From the NCBI GenBank assembly GCA_023091665.1, contig JALJCQ010000001.1, positions 2,480,001-2,544,000 on the forward strand: a stretch of 64,000 nucleotides of DNA. Reading direction: 5' to 3'. The notes below the pieces were generated by a model. That model did no database searches. It was not told where the DNA came from and was given only the letters and a program-made list of their open reading frames with translations. The stretch comes from Pythium myriotylum (Eukaryota > Oomycota > Peronosporomycetes > Pythiales > Pythiaceae). Made by a program: the position numbers and the translations under genes. The number at the start of each line of letters is the position of its first letter. The first letter of the stretch is position 1. This document shows positions 10,188-20,693 of this stretch, piece by piece.

Positions 10188-11029
10188 ATGCACGAGACTC
10201 CCGTCTTCGTGACGATCCCATGGTCCAACTATGTCGAGAAAGCCCGTTGGGCGATGCAAATGGCCAAGATCCCGTTCACGGAGGAAAAGCACGTACCAGG
10301 GCTCCACCGGTTTGCGACCTCTCCACATGGTGGCACTAGCGTTCCGCTGTTGTACTTCCCCCACAGCAAGCTCGCGCTGACAGACAGCACCGATATCTTG
10401 GACTACTGTGCGAGATTCGAACCATCACTCTACCCGACCACGGACGTCAAACTGAAAGAGAAGTACTTCGACAAGGTGCTGGGGCCAGCCGTGCGTGTTA
10501 TTGGTACGTTCGCGGTCTTATCGGTTGGCAACCACTGGATCCTCCACTAAGTGCGTCGCGACGTGTTTGCATAGCGTATTTTGCAATGTTCAAAGATTCG
10601 TCGCTCGCCCGGGAAGTTATCATCCGTCCTACGAGCAATTGTCTGGAGCGTGCACTGGGGCATTTCCTGCTCGAGCCTTTTCTTCGCAATAAGTTGTTCC
10701 GCTACATGTCGATCAGCGAACAAGGTGCTCTCTATGCTCTGGATGAGGTCGAGAAGGTCGTGGCGGAAGTGGACCTCTCGCTCGGTTCGCGTCCGCTCGG
10801 CTCATGTTTCCTCGCTGGTGATAGCTTCTCGGCGGCCGATATCGCGTTCTGCGCGCACTTCGGCCTCCTGCTCGCCCCACCCGAGAACATTTACATCAAG
10901 AGCCTGGACAAGTTGATCACCGAGCCAGATATACGCGCACGGCTCGCGAAGCTTCAACGGAGCCAAGCCGCCGAATTTGTCTACTGGTGCTACAAGAACT
11001 ACCGCCCTGAAATGGCATCGGACTGCTGA
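10188..11029 (+). CDS. glutathione S-transferase-like protein
   Basis: Exons are 10188-10503 and 10575-11029 (71-nt intron, GTACGT...CATAG), giving 256 aa. The N-terminus is a thioredoxin-fold GST domain (TIPWSNYVEKARWAM, about 8-22), with the cis-Pro region near TSVPLLYF (about 50-57) and an ILDYCARFEP helix after it. The second exon supplies an all-helical C-terminal domain including GDSFSAADIAFCAHFG (about 200-215), the usual GST N-capping/Asp motif. Such proteins conjugate glutathione or act in redox and xenobiotic handling in the cytosol. The GST class is not clear. The first in-frame ATG is 10188; earlier in-frame sequence starts at TTG. Confidence 0.8.
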
Positions 11030-11417
11030 GAAGTCCCTGATTGGTTAATACTAGTAGCATAAGTTCCAGATGTGTTTCCATTGGATAAAATGCTTGGTGG
11101 CTCACAATCAACCGAGCTGGAAAGATGTGAAGGGATCCGATGGTCAGTCGGAAATAGCGAACGAAGGACACACAATCGTGTCGCGTGTTGGGCCAGTGGG
11201 TGTGGTGCGGCCGTGGAGACGCGTCAGGCGCTGCGAAGTGCTTGTGGTCGCCTCTGTGGCTTGTGGCACGCACTGTTGTTTCCCGAGAGACGCAAGAGCA
11301 ATCGACCCTATGTGTGTAGAGGAGGCCAGCAACCCCATCGGATTCTCCTCAAGAACTGGGTCAGACATACTATTGAAGCAGTTGTACACTTTGAACTGCG
11401 TGTGAGTTAATTGCATC
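11030..11417. other. convergent intergenic region
   Basis: This lies between the 3' ends of the GST-like gene and the RING protein gene. The overlapping short frames on both strands look non-coding. No terminator-like or repeated element was seen. Confidence 0.5.
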
Positions 11418-12846
11418 TTAGTTGGTGAAATTGACGAATGTGTCGGAATGGGAGCTTGCTATTTGGGCGTCAGCTTCTTTGAACTGTCGAATCAATTTCG
11501 TGTTGTACGACCTGCAGTCGCTGTATTGGCACTAGTGATGACAGGAAGTCAGTATAGAACTGTGGAGCTGTTAGATGAGGACTCGACACGAACCTTGTGA
11601 TAGACGAAGTGGAAAGCTGTCACGGACTTGCGCTCGCAATCGCTGCAGTAAATAAGGGATCGAAAATCTTGGTACTCGAGCGGCATCTGCTCGCGTTCCA
11701 GTAACTCGTCAATGCTCGCAAAGTAGAGCTCCATATCCCCAAGGGACTTGGAACATAATGGGCAGATATAGTTCGTGAGCGTGTACTCTTCGTAGCACGA
11801 CACGTGCATACAGTGGCCGCATGGCAGGAACATCACCGGTGTTGTCGACGTGAACATGTAGTTGTGACAAATCGGGCAGTCGGATTCAAGCGAGCGCTCC
11901 ACGCACTTGTGTTTCTTGAGGCTGATACTCATGCAAGCATTGCAGCGATCGCAATGAAAGTAGTCGATATCCAGACCCTGATAGCACATTTCGTTAAAAT
12001 TGTGGCGGGTGTGGATCAATATCCAAGCTCGTACCTTGCCAATGCGGCAGATTTTGCATTTATCGCAGTGATAGATGTCCTTGTTGACATCGTCGTCGAA
12101 GAACTTACACGTCTCACAGAAATAGCGAGCAAAGTCCTGTTTGCAGCTGATGCACGATCTAGAAACTGGCTGGGCTGTACAACAACGCATGCATGATATC
12201 GTTTCTGTCGAGTAACGATCAAACGTGTGGTTCTCGTTCTCGTCGTGGCAAAATCGACAAGTGTACCACTTGCCACAGCACTTGCCCTGAAGTTTACAGC
12301 CACGCCTGTTGATCAGAAGTGAGTTTCAAGTTCCCATTGCGAAAAGTAATGAAATCGCTGCATACTGATAGTGTGAGCATCCAAGAATTTGGGCTGCTTC
12401 AGTCTGTAAAAGATCCACAACAAAGTTACTTCCGATGCCCAGCATAGATAGATGGCGTACTGGCTCACATGGTACGTGACTCTTTGGCGATCAATCTCAG
12501 AATCGCTTGCTACCCGGGTCAATGCAACTTTTTCCTGATTGTCGGTCCAACCCTTCATCATAAGCTTCTGCACCGATTCGGCTTTCTCCTTTGGTGTCAG
12601 CGACTTGCTCGCTTGGATTTCGCGGATTTGAGTCTTCAGTGCAGCTTGACGGTCCTGCTCAATACGGCTTTGTAAGAGACAAACAGATGCTGACGTTTCC
12701 GATTCTGTAAGTCCTACCGCGTCATTGTGGATTGGCGCCGGCAAGCATGTTGGTGCTGCCGTACGTGGGATCTCGTGGAGCTGATTGCTCTCGTGGCGGT
12801 GTGGACAAGATTCGTCACGTGAGTGGTGTTCCGGTCCTCGTAGCAT
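11418..12846 (-). CDS. CHY/CTCHY/RING zinc-finger E3 ubiquitin ligase (RCHY1/Pirh2 type)
   Basis: There are five exons: 12846-12469, 12403-12366, 12305-12035, 11977-11594 and 11531-11418, giving about 394 aa. Introns are 65, 60, 57 and 62 nt with GT-AG ends. Splicing restores the full family order: CHY finger (GCSHYQRGCKLQGKCC and WYTCRFCHDE), CTCHY finger (CKICRIGK joined to GLDIDYFHC), RING (CPIC...CGHCMHVSCY...CPLC) and a C-terminal zinc ribbon completed only by the last exon (KCQYSDCRSYNT). RCHY1 proteins transfer ubiquitin to substrates; the plant relatives MIEL1 and BRUTUS link them to stress and iron responses. The third intron is 57 nt, in frame and stop-free, so retention would insert 19 residues between zinc ligands. 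The N-terminal 70 residues are not conserved and the start is tentative. Confidence 0.88.
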
Positions 12847-13216
12847 TTCCGGAAGTATTGGTATGAACGCAGCGACGATGACGCTCCACGTGCGATTTCG
12901 GAATGGCGAGTCTGGCAACGAGAAACAGAGCCTGTTGTGATTCTCTCTCGGAGCTTGATGTGATAAGATGAGAGCCCAACGTAGGCGCGATCAACCTTCA
13001 AGAAGGGGCCCCCAGTAACATAATAGAGTCGAGCTTGTTGGCCCGGAATAGACCGCCACTTCCATCGCTGGGAATAGAGCTATCGTCTGACCCGCGTGAG
13101 CTCCCAAAAAGGCAAGTAAAGGACCAACACTCAATTTGAAGTGTCAACACCATTTTCGTTCTTACGTGGCCCACATTAAATCACGTGGTAAGCACGACGA
13201 ACTGCCAGCCTTGACG
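12847..13216. promoter_or_regulatory. divergent promoter region
   Basis: This is about 370 bp between the starts of the RING gene (minus) and the WW gene (plus). It should contain both promoters. No specific element was identified. Confidence 0.4.
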
Positions 13217-14408
13217 ATGCCTCCGAAGCCCAAGACGGCTGAGCGCGTCAAGGCCGAGACCGAGGCGCAGCGCGCGCGCGCGGCGGCGCTGCAGTACCTC
13301 GCGAAGACAGGCGCTGGTCCGAGCCAGAAGGAGATCGCGCAGCAGCAGAAAGAGCGCGAGAAATGGACGAACGCGACGTCCCACGCCATCCAGCAGCGCC
13401 TCGCGCACCTGCAGCCGACGCCCGCTACAAACGGTGCGCCAATGCGGGACAACACGCTCGAAGCTCTGGCTGCACTACGCGCGAGGCAGATGCTGCAGGC
13501 CGGAGGAGGCGGAGCCGTGGGATCCAGTCAACCTGAGACGACGGTTGCCTACGACATGTTTGCGGTTAGTACGGCGACAACCTCCGTGGTCGGCTCAGGA
13601 TCGAAGGGTTCACTCCCAGAGGGGTGGAAAGAGGCCGTGGATGTAGCATCGGGGGAAACCTACTACTGGAACGAGGTGCGGCTATGGGGATCTGTCTCCA
13701 GTGTCAATTGTTTGGTGTAAAATGCGTTCTTTTCCTCAGATTACCAAGCAGACATCTTGGGACCGCCCACAACAACAGCCTGTGCGTAAATACTATGGCT
13801 GTGAAAGTTCTAATAATTCCACTGACGAGTATGCGTGAACTCTCTAGGTTGTTGCAAACGAAAGGAAGAAGGAAGAGAATGATGATGATGTGGAACTGCT
13901 CGAAGAGTGAGGGATTACTGCCACTGATTGTGTTGAGAAGACTGACAACAGCCTTGCTTCTTTTCCGTGCATCTGTGTTTTAACCGGAATAGTGGTTGGG
14001 AACAAGTGCACGACCCTCAAAGCGGTCAATCCTACTACTGGAATTCAGCATCAAATGAAACCACCTGGGTAAAACCAGTAAAGAAAACGGTGTCACTGGG
14101 TGAGGACGTCTGTTGTTACGGTATGCCACTATACTGATCATCTAATTCAATGGATGCGCAATTAATGCTACAAAGAGAAAGCAAGAGAAGCCAAGTCGAA
14201 GCTTGATGCAATCCTGAAGCTGTGTTGCCCAGCAAAGATTGCCTCGACCAAAAATTCTGCTATGCTATCGAAGATCGCAGACTCATCGGCATCCTCGAAT
14301 TGTCCGTCAGAAGGCAGACAAGATGACGGTCAATCCTTGTCTCGAAAACGCCCTGCTACTGAAGACGAGATTGTCGCCTCAGCAAAGAAGAACAAAACTT
14401 CGGGGTGA
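13217..14408 (+). CDS. tandem WW-domain protein, probably nuclear/splicing-related (PQBP1/FBP21-like)
   Basis: Exons are 13217-13675, 13740-13781, 13848-13906, 13993-14099 and 14176-14408; introns of 64, 66, 86 and 76 nt keep frame and give about 299 aa. The N-terminal 110 residues are Ala/Gln/Arg-rich helix. Two WW domains are each split by introns: LPEGWKEAVDVASGETYYWN followed by TKQTSWDRP (about 138-164), and DGWEQVHDPQSGQSYYWN followed by ETTWVKP (about 174-200). The C-terminus has a bipartite basic patch, SRKRPATEDE and SAKKNKT. WW domains bind Pro-rich ligands; tandem WW plus nuclear signals is typical of splicing factors. The stop at 14408 is the simplest end; an alternative splice (14405-14451) would extend the frame to 14512 and abut the next gene. 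Confidence 0.75.
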
Positions 14409-14508
14409 TTCGGGTAGCCTTGAGGTACTGCTTGAATGCCTTTCGTAATAGAAGTCCGGGTATTTTTACCACCACTACTCCGAGTAGACGAAGCCACAGT
14501 TTCCGGAA

Positions 14509-16817
14509 ATGATCAATACGGCACGCATCTACAGCGCTGGAGGCTTGAGGGACAACCGTCCAGTGGACGGGGAGAGGTGCAAGGGCGGGAGCCTTCAAAA
14601 GCAGAAACAACAGCAGAAGATCAAGGATACACAATATGCTGTTCAGAAAGAATTGAATTCACTTGTGTGCCAACTTGAAGATCGCGATACCCAACATCAA
14701 GCATTCGCCAAACTGTTGTACGTAAGGGTGTGCCTTGCCCAAAATGGACTAGTCTGACTTGTATGCATCGGTAGGGACAAAATACCTCGTCTTGAAGGAT
14801 CGCTTATTAGCGATCTGTATTCCCGGATTGAGAAAAACAAGGTTCGCTTTTCTACTACAGATCAGTTCTCTCAGCGTCATAATTTCGTTTGCCAGCGTAG
14901 AGCCCTGAAAGATCTTCAACTCGACGCATGCTTGTCCTCTTGCTTGCAGTAATCGCTAAGTGTCATCCTATCTTTTTTGGTCGCCGACTCCCGCGCATTT
15001 TGGCGTATGTATCGCTACGTCTTCGCGACAAAGAAGCTCAGATCACTGATGCGTGCGGCATCCTCACCTCAGCAATTGTTTTGTATGTTATACCTGGTGT
15101 ATGTGTTAACAACAAAGGAGCCTTTTCACCAAGAAGAAATAGCCCTCCAACAGACGAGAAGGTGAGCGCGACAACTTGCGACTCCGATTCGTCAGCTGTA
15201 CTTCTTGAAGTCTTCCGGCATTTTGTCGGTCACTTTTCCAGTGAAGTCAATGCTGTTGGGGAGCATGCAACCAGATGTATTGCGTGCGTTGTGTTCCCAG
15301 TCGAATTCGATGGTCATGGGCGACCGTCAGCCGCAGTCATGGGAGTTCATGGGAAACTTATCATGCCATTTTTCCGAGTTCTGTTTGAGTCTGTGCTTGC
15401 GAAGATGGAGTCAAGCATACGGTGTTCTGGCTTTTCATCTTCTTTTCTGATGCTACAATCATGTGTACAACTGGCGACGGTTCTTAAGCGCGATTGCGAC
15501 GATGAACATGGATACAAAATCGTACTATCAAGACTTCGAAATCTCATCGATGCGATCGAGGATGTGTTTCGGGTTGCGCCGAGAGATGACTGGATGGCTC
15601 GTAAGCGTGGCGTCGAACTTCTTGTTTTGCTCATGGACTTATTCGCCACCGGAAATACAGCGGACGTAGGAGATGGGTGCAGACACTTCGAAGGCGATTT
15701 AGATCGTATTTCTCGAGTCGTTGCAGAAGCTCGCCACGATCCAGTGTCATCTGTTCGTGATGCAGCACTACCCGCTACTATTCTTTTTAACAGACTATTG
15801 AAGCTGTATCCACAACCAACAGTACCCTCAAACTCGTTGAACCCATTCAAACGAATGTACACGTCACGAACACGTCACGAGGGGGTGACTGGTCATCATA
15901 TCAACTCTCGCCAAATCGATAACTGTGCCTTGCCAAGACGACGAGGTCATGACCAGAGAAATATTGACGAGATTGTTCGATCGATTGGAAGCGAGATCGC
16001 TGAACTGGAGTCCGAACAAGAGTCCGCTTTTCAGAGTATGGGAGGCGACGAGAGTGTGGGACCTCAAGGAGACTGTTCGACAGGACCTTGCGAAGAAAGA
16101 GATATCCTTATCCCGCCACTCCAATTACCTTCGCAAACTGAGCCAAAGCCCACCACTCAACCTTTTATAGAAGGAAAATCAAAGTCAACTAAACGCTTCA
16201 TCCGGCGGATGCGAAGACTTTCAGCTCCAAAGTCTTTACTGGAATCTAATGAAGTTGCCCCCGTGAACGCTGATGAAACCCTTCCTCTCGACCAAACTGG
16301 AGATGAGGCAGTTCCTGAGCCCATCGGTACTATTCCTGATTGTTCACCACCAACCTCAAGATGTCTACCGCGAGAATCAACTGACCCAAAAGCTGACAAG
16401 ATAAATACCCAACCAGAGATAACGCGAGCAGAGACTGCATTGATCGCAGCAGCCCACGGAGAGGTGGAGGTTGCGCTGAGGCTCTGCTTTGTTGAGGACG
16501 ATATAGACCTTCTGAAGAGGATCCTTGCGTTGTCCCCAGAACCGTGCATGAAGGTACTCGGGCGGTCTACGCGGTCGGCGCTTTGTGCAGCATTTCTAGA
16601 TATGCTCGGCAACATTCATCACGGATCCGGGTGGATCATCGATGATATGTGGCTTGTGTTCAGGTGGCTACGGGATTTAGCGCTCCAGCCACGACTACTT
16701 GAAGGATTGGATCCTCGTGTTCTACGTGCACTCGAGCGCCGATTGACATCTCTTGCAGAGCTTCCCACGGAAGCAGGCTTAGCGGCTGCCGATATCCTCA
16801 CCTTGATGAACTGTTGA
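14509..16817 (+). CDS. TORTIFOLIA1/SPIRAL2-like microtubule-associated HEAT-repeat protein
   Basis: Exons are 14509-14717, 14775-14841 and 14901-16817 (introns of 57 and 59 nt), giving about 730 aa. The N-terminal segment (about 45-150) matches the TOR1/SPR2 TOG-like pattern: QLEDRDTQHQAFAKLL, then an aligned block of HEAT helices including RRMLVLLLAVIAKCHP and RILAYVSLRLRDKEAQITDA. Further helical repeats run to about residue 400, followed by a basic disordered linker. The C-terminal 120 residues form a helical domain (HGEVEVALRLCFVEDDIDLL and after) like the conserved tail of that family. The plant relatives bind microtubule ends and control growth direction. The ATG overlaps the alternative stop of the WW gene, so the two may be one transcription unit or the 5' end may be incomplete. 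Confidence 0.7.
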
Positions 16818-16865
16818 CTCTTGAAATGGCGACAAAGTGAATATATTGAACTGGATTGATTTCAA

Positions 16866-18128
16866 CTATTCGATACTCACGACAGGAGTCTCGTCGTTTC
16901 TGCTTTCCAAAGGCAAAAGTCTGAAGTAGCTGTCCGATTGAATAATGGCTACTTCGGTCGCTTTCACAATCGCGGTGTAGAAGTCCCCGTCAACACTAAC
17001 ATTCAAATCGAATTTATACTGGAGGGACTCAGGATCTTGAAAAAAACGCCTCAATTTTTCGTCCACGGCAGTGGCATACCTCTGATAAACAGCCTTGTAA
17101 GCCTCTTGCGCATAAAAGAGTTGGAATGAGGCGTAGCGTGTCTCCCAGTGAGCGTCTTGGTAAGGGGGCATAGTAGATGGGTCAAGGGGAGGATGCTCCT
17201 TGGGATTTCGGAACTCGACAAATCCCCACCACTCAGGACGATGCATGTCCACCGCGTACTGAGGACTCCAAACCCAGTTTGACTCGCGAGTGTCAGGGAT
17301 CTTCTCATATTGTTTGCGATCGTTTTTGGCTTCCGAAACGCGCACCTGCCACTGAACGCGAGAGAAATTAATTCTCCAAACGACGGGACGGAACGGAGCT
17401 GCACGAGTGGGCAAGCTTGCGTTTGTGTATTGAGCGAGCTCTTTCAGCGGAAGAGCCATCTCTACAGTCCAATAGTGGAGCTGCTGTGTTGGATCGTTGA
17501 TAGGGCCATCTGTATGCACCGCGCACCGGAAACCTTTGCCGTACATGTCGAAGCCATGAACTGGATCAACGCGTGTCGAGTTTTCGTGCCCACCACTTCG
17601 ATACGGTTTGTTGAGCCAAAGATTCCAGCTCGCATTTCTCGCATTCACCTCGATTTCTTTGTAGTTGTGAGTGCTCCCATCAGCGTCGACAAACACTTCG
17701 AAATCATTGTCGTTGAAAATGACCGAGTTGCGTTGCGACTGATTCGCCCATATTGCCGTGTCTTCCAGGTACGCACCAATGTACAGCATCTCGTGGTCGT
17801 ACCGCATCTTCACGCGCGTGGCGAACCACGGCTGCGACCAATGCTGAGGGCCTTGGATGTCCACGAAAGGGCTCGTATACGGGACGTTCTCCCACGCCGT
17901 GTCGTTGAGCACGCCGTCGATCACGATCGGCCCTTCGTTCTCTTGAAGATGAAACGCCCGATACCCGCGCGGACGCCGGAGCTGCGCGAGTCCCGACGCG
18001 GCGACGCCGCCGAGGAGAGACGTCGCATGGGGCGAGAGAAGGTCGCGCGCGGCGCTGAGGGCCAGAGACCCAAGCACGGCCCCCCGGATCATCGGCGCGT
18101 CCGAGAAGGATATCTTGGAGGAGCTCAT
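16866..18128 (-). CDS. carbohydrate-binding family 9-like domain protein
   Basis: This is a 420-aa single-exon frame. From about residue 58 it follows the CBM9-like/DOMON-type beta-sandwich pattern: IVIDGVLNDTAWENVPYTSP, ATRVKMRYDHEMLYIGAYLE, NDNDFEVFVDADGSTHNYKE and ARNASWNLWLNKPY, then MALPLKEL and WRINFSRVQW. Proteins of this type bind sugars or are ancillary parts of redox enzymes. The first 50 residues are moderately hydrophobic but are not a classic signal peptide, so it may be mitochondrial, anchored or cytosolic. Several Asn-glycosylation sequons (NQS, NAS, NST, NFS, NVS) would fit secretion. No catalytic residues can be assigned. Confidence 0.8.
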   Translation of the reverse strand: MSSSKISFSDAPMIRGAVLGSLALSAARDLLSPHATSLLGGVAASGLAQLRRPRGYRAFHLQENEGPIVIDGVLNDTAWENVPYTSPFVDIQGPQHWSQPWFATRVKMRYDHEMLYIGAYLEDTAIWANQSQRNSVIFNDNDFEVFVDADGSTHNYKEIEVNARNASWNLWLNKPYRSGGHENSTRVDPVHGFDMYGKGFRCAVHTDGPINDPTQQLHYWTVEMALPLKELAQYTNASLPTRAAPFRPVVWRINFSRVQWQVRVSEAKNDRKQYEKIPDTRESNWVWSPQYAVDMHRPEWWGFVEFRNPKEHPPLDPSTMPPYQDAHWETRYASFQLFYAQEAYKAVYQRYATAVDEKLRRFFQDPESLQYKFDLNVSVDGDFYTAIVKATEVAIIQSDSYFRLLPLESRNDETPVVSIE

Positions 18129-19215
18129 TTCCCCGCGAAAATGGGTGGGTACTATAAATCGTTAATTCATATTTACAGGGGTTTCGGTAGACACTTCAAC
18201 AAGGACCTGTTCGAAGATGCGGTGACGGCAATGTCGGCCATGACGCGCCTCCGGTCACACTGTTGACTTGAAAACGGCTCGCGTTGGGAATTCGAATGAT
18301 TGGCGTGATCGATTCCATCACCAGCACGACCAGCACTTGCAATCGCAGGCTCGCGGTGTCTCACGGTCGGCGGAATGGAAGCCGAGGCTTGAACTTCGCC
18401 GCACTGCACGACAAATCTTCAAGGTACTGGATTTGTGGACTGCTCGGGGTCGAGCGTAAGCAGCGACGACCGAGTGTTGAGTCCGACGGGCAGCTCCCAT
18501 CCCTCCATCAGCCAGAGCGTTCTGGTGCTTAACCCAACCTGCGGGAAATGCACCGTCTGTGCTCGGGGGCTGATGATGCGGACTCTAAAGTGTTGCACAC
18601 TGATCGTGCATAGCCGGGATTTGGTCACGCCCATCCACTTGAAGTTGGAGCACCGCCGATCTAGCCACCGATGGAAACACCAGAACTGTCAACACCACTC
18701 CGAGGCGGTGCTCAAATGCCGAAGAGTTCGAGTTTCGATCGGCCCACAATGGCGAGTGCTTTCCTGATCGCTACGTGCATACTGTATCATGCAGGTGCAT
18801 CAACCTCACAATCCTGTGTCTGAAATGAGCGCGTATTTAGAATACTGTTCAATTCAAGTTGCCGACCGCAATCAAGAAATGTCTTTCTTTGCACTCTGCT
18901 GTGGAGCACATCCCTGAGCCGGGTCATCCGGTGGAATGATGAGATCGACCACGGTAACGGATGTCACATTCGAGGCATTTGCATTGATTGCATCACAATA
19001 CATAACTGGGAGATAGGTCTTCCTCCAACACCACTTGAAGGATGTGCCTCACGACGACGCGGCTCCTTCTCGTTCTCTTCAGCGAGTGTCAAGCTCCGAT
19101 TTGAAGAACAGATAGCGGATTCCAGCTATCTACGTCTTGTGATGACTGCGTGGTTCCGTTCATGCCAAGGAGAAAGACAAGAAGTCCCGAATGAATCAAC
19201 ACCCTAGAACCCATT
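18129..19215. other. intergenic region before the elicitin array
   Basis: This is about 1.1 kb with only short frames and no recognisable domain. It marks the switch from single-copy genes to the duplicated array, and I saw no copies of array sequence in it. Confidence 0.5.
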
Positions 19216-19233
19216 CTTCATTCCGCAATTTGC
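19216..19233 (+). promoter_or_regulatory. oomycete initiator element of ELI-3
   Basis: CTTCATTCCGCAATTTGC closely matches the oomycete core-promoter consensus (initiator plus flanking region, GCTCATTYYNCA(A/T)TTT). It lies about 49 bp upstream of the ELI-3 ATG and is the best match in the window. Confidence 0.75.
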
Positions 19234-19281
19234 TTTTTTCAACGTACCAGCTTCCTCCGCCCAAGAACCCGAGTGTCAAAG

Positions 19282-19620
19282 ATGAAGTTCCTCGCCCTCA
19301 CCGCTCTTGCCCTCTCCTCTGTGGCTGCGTGGTCCACGGACGTCTGCCCAGACAGTGAGCTGACCAAGTTGCTCCAGCTTGCCAGCGAGCCGTCCCTCGA
19401 GCAATGCCAGGAAGACTCGACGTACACGTTCGTCCCGCCGTCGAACGCTCCAACGGCTGACCAGGTCGCGCTGATGTGTGCCAGCACGGCCTGCAACTCC
19501 ACCATCCAGGCGCTTATCAACCTCCACCCGTCGGACTGCGTGCTCAAGTTCTCGAACGGCGTGGCGCTGAACGTCCTCGAGCTCGTGACCGAGCTTGTTC
19601 CAACCTGCGCGGCTCAGTAA
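19282..19620 (+). CDS. ELI-3: secreted elicitin
   Basis: This is a 112-aa intronless protein. The start chosen is ATGAAGTTCCTC, the MKF start shared by the array; an in-frame codon 9 nt upstream is less likely. The signal peptide is about residues 1-16. The mature elicitin domain has six cysteines spaced C-x19-C-x23-C-x4-C-x14-C-x22-C and the family motifs FVPPSNAP, ADQVALMCAST and NVLELV. It ends soon after the sixth cysteine without a tail, so it is predicted freely secreted. It is the only single-copy member of the array and is clearly diverged from the others, so it may represent the older state of the locus. Confidence 0.9.
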   Translation: MKFLALTALALSSVAAWSTDVCPDSELTKLLQLASEPSLEQCQEDSTYTFVPPSNAPTADQVALMCASTACNSTIQALINLHPSDCVLKFSNGVALNVLELVTELVPTCAAQ

Positions 19621-20274
19621 TCGAGCGTATGCATTTCCGAGTGCTCCTGATTGGATCTCATCGCCCAGAGCACCGGAGTCCTCGATTTAAGTGGTAATAA
19701 TGTACCTCTTGTTGTATTCATCCGAGTTTGTTCTCATATACGTCATACCGAGGTTAACAAGAGGACTAACAATCTTGCTAGCGATGCTGGAATAGCGTCA
19801 AGCAGAGCCTGTTGCGTCCCGACGGCGATTGACGGTTCTGCTCAAAGGATTAACTGGTGCTGATGCCAGAAAACTATCTGTGGTCTGCATTCGCGTTGTT
19901 AGTAGTCGTATTGTACTGCTGTTATTGGCCTTCGCTGGGGTCGCAGTCTGCTCTGTCGACCACAGATTCATCTAGATCTCAGACAAGACGGGCACAGAAG
20001 GTATCTTGCGAGCTTTCCGTGCGTGCAACACAGACAGACAGGTGATCGCTTGGCTTGCCATCCAATCATACAGTACAGTACGTGTACCAACCCTTCGCAC
20101 AGCGAGCTTAGCAATGCATCCACAGTCAAACGACGCGCGAGTTTCAGTCAAGCAATCGACTGTATTTTCCATATATAAACGATGCTAGATCGAGATACGT
20201 GCGTGCTGGCCTCCGGAGAGACGTTGCACGCGCGTTGCAAAAATCTTTCGTCAAGAGGTTACTTGGCCACTAGC

Positions 20275-20628
20275 TTACTGGCGGAGGTTGCGCGAGATGC
20301 CGCACGTCGGCACAAGCGTGTCCAAGAGCTGCTTCACGTTGAGCGAGACGCCGTTCGAGAACGAGAGCTCGCAGTCGGCCGGGTTGAGGCCCTGGAGCGT
20401 CTTGATCGTGGCCTGGCAGGCCTCGCTCGCGCACATGAGCAGCACCTGGTCGGCGTCCGGCGCACCCGATGGCGGGATGAAGGTGAAACCAGAGTCGTTC
20501 TGGCACTCTTCGAGGCGCGGCTCCGAGGCGAGCGCGAGCAGCTTCTGGAGCTCCGAGGCCGGGCAGGTGGCGGCGTTGGCGAAGGTGGCGACGGTGGCGA
20601 GGGCAACGGCGACGGTGGCGAACTTCAT
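20275..20628 (-). CDS. ELI-4: secreted elicitin, type A
   Basis: This is a 117-aa elicitin. The ATG is at 20628 within CCAACACCAACAATG; longer in-frame starts only add 5'UTR. The signal peptide MKFATVAVALATVATFANA is followed by ATCPASEL. Cysteine spacing is C-x19-C-x23-C-x4-C-x14-C-x22-C, and it ends in a short basic tail SRNLRQ. The protein is identical to ELI-5, ELI-6 and ELI-7. It is transcribed away from ELI-5, with 2.1 kb between starts. The expected role is extracellular sterol or lipid binding. Confidence 0.92.
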   Translation of the reverse strand: MKFATVAVALATVATFANAATCPASELQKLLALASEPRLEECQNDSGFTFIPPSGAPDADQVLLMCASEACQATIKTLQGLNPADCELSFSNGVSLNVKQLLDTLVPTCGISRNLRQ

Positions 20629-20670
20629 TGTTGGTGTTGGGGAAGGAGGTGGTTCTTGTTGTTGCTGGGA

Positions 20671-20690
20671 GGAGGCAAATTGGAGAATGT
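20671..20690 (-). promoter_or_regulatory. initiator-like element of ELI-4
   Basis: The minus strand reads ACATTCTCCAATTTGCCTCC, 43-62 bp before the ATG. It coincides with the inner edge of inverted repeat IR-1. Confidence 0.6.
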
Positions 20691-20693
20691 CGA

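Larger units (their letters stand above)
19813..20693. repeat. left arm of inverted repeat IR-1 (ELI-4 side)
   Basis: This 881-bp arm is the reverse complement of 22705-23585 with very few differences. It contains ELI-4, its initiator element and about 460 bp of 3' flank. Identity stops just upstream of the initiator on the inner side. Confidence 0.85.

Noticed and set aside
17310..18266. 318-codon plus-strand frame
   Set aside because: It lies opposite the CBM9-like gene, is Arg/Val-rich low-information sequence and matches nothing; it is a shadow of the real frame.
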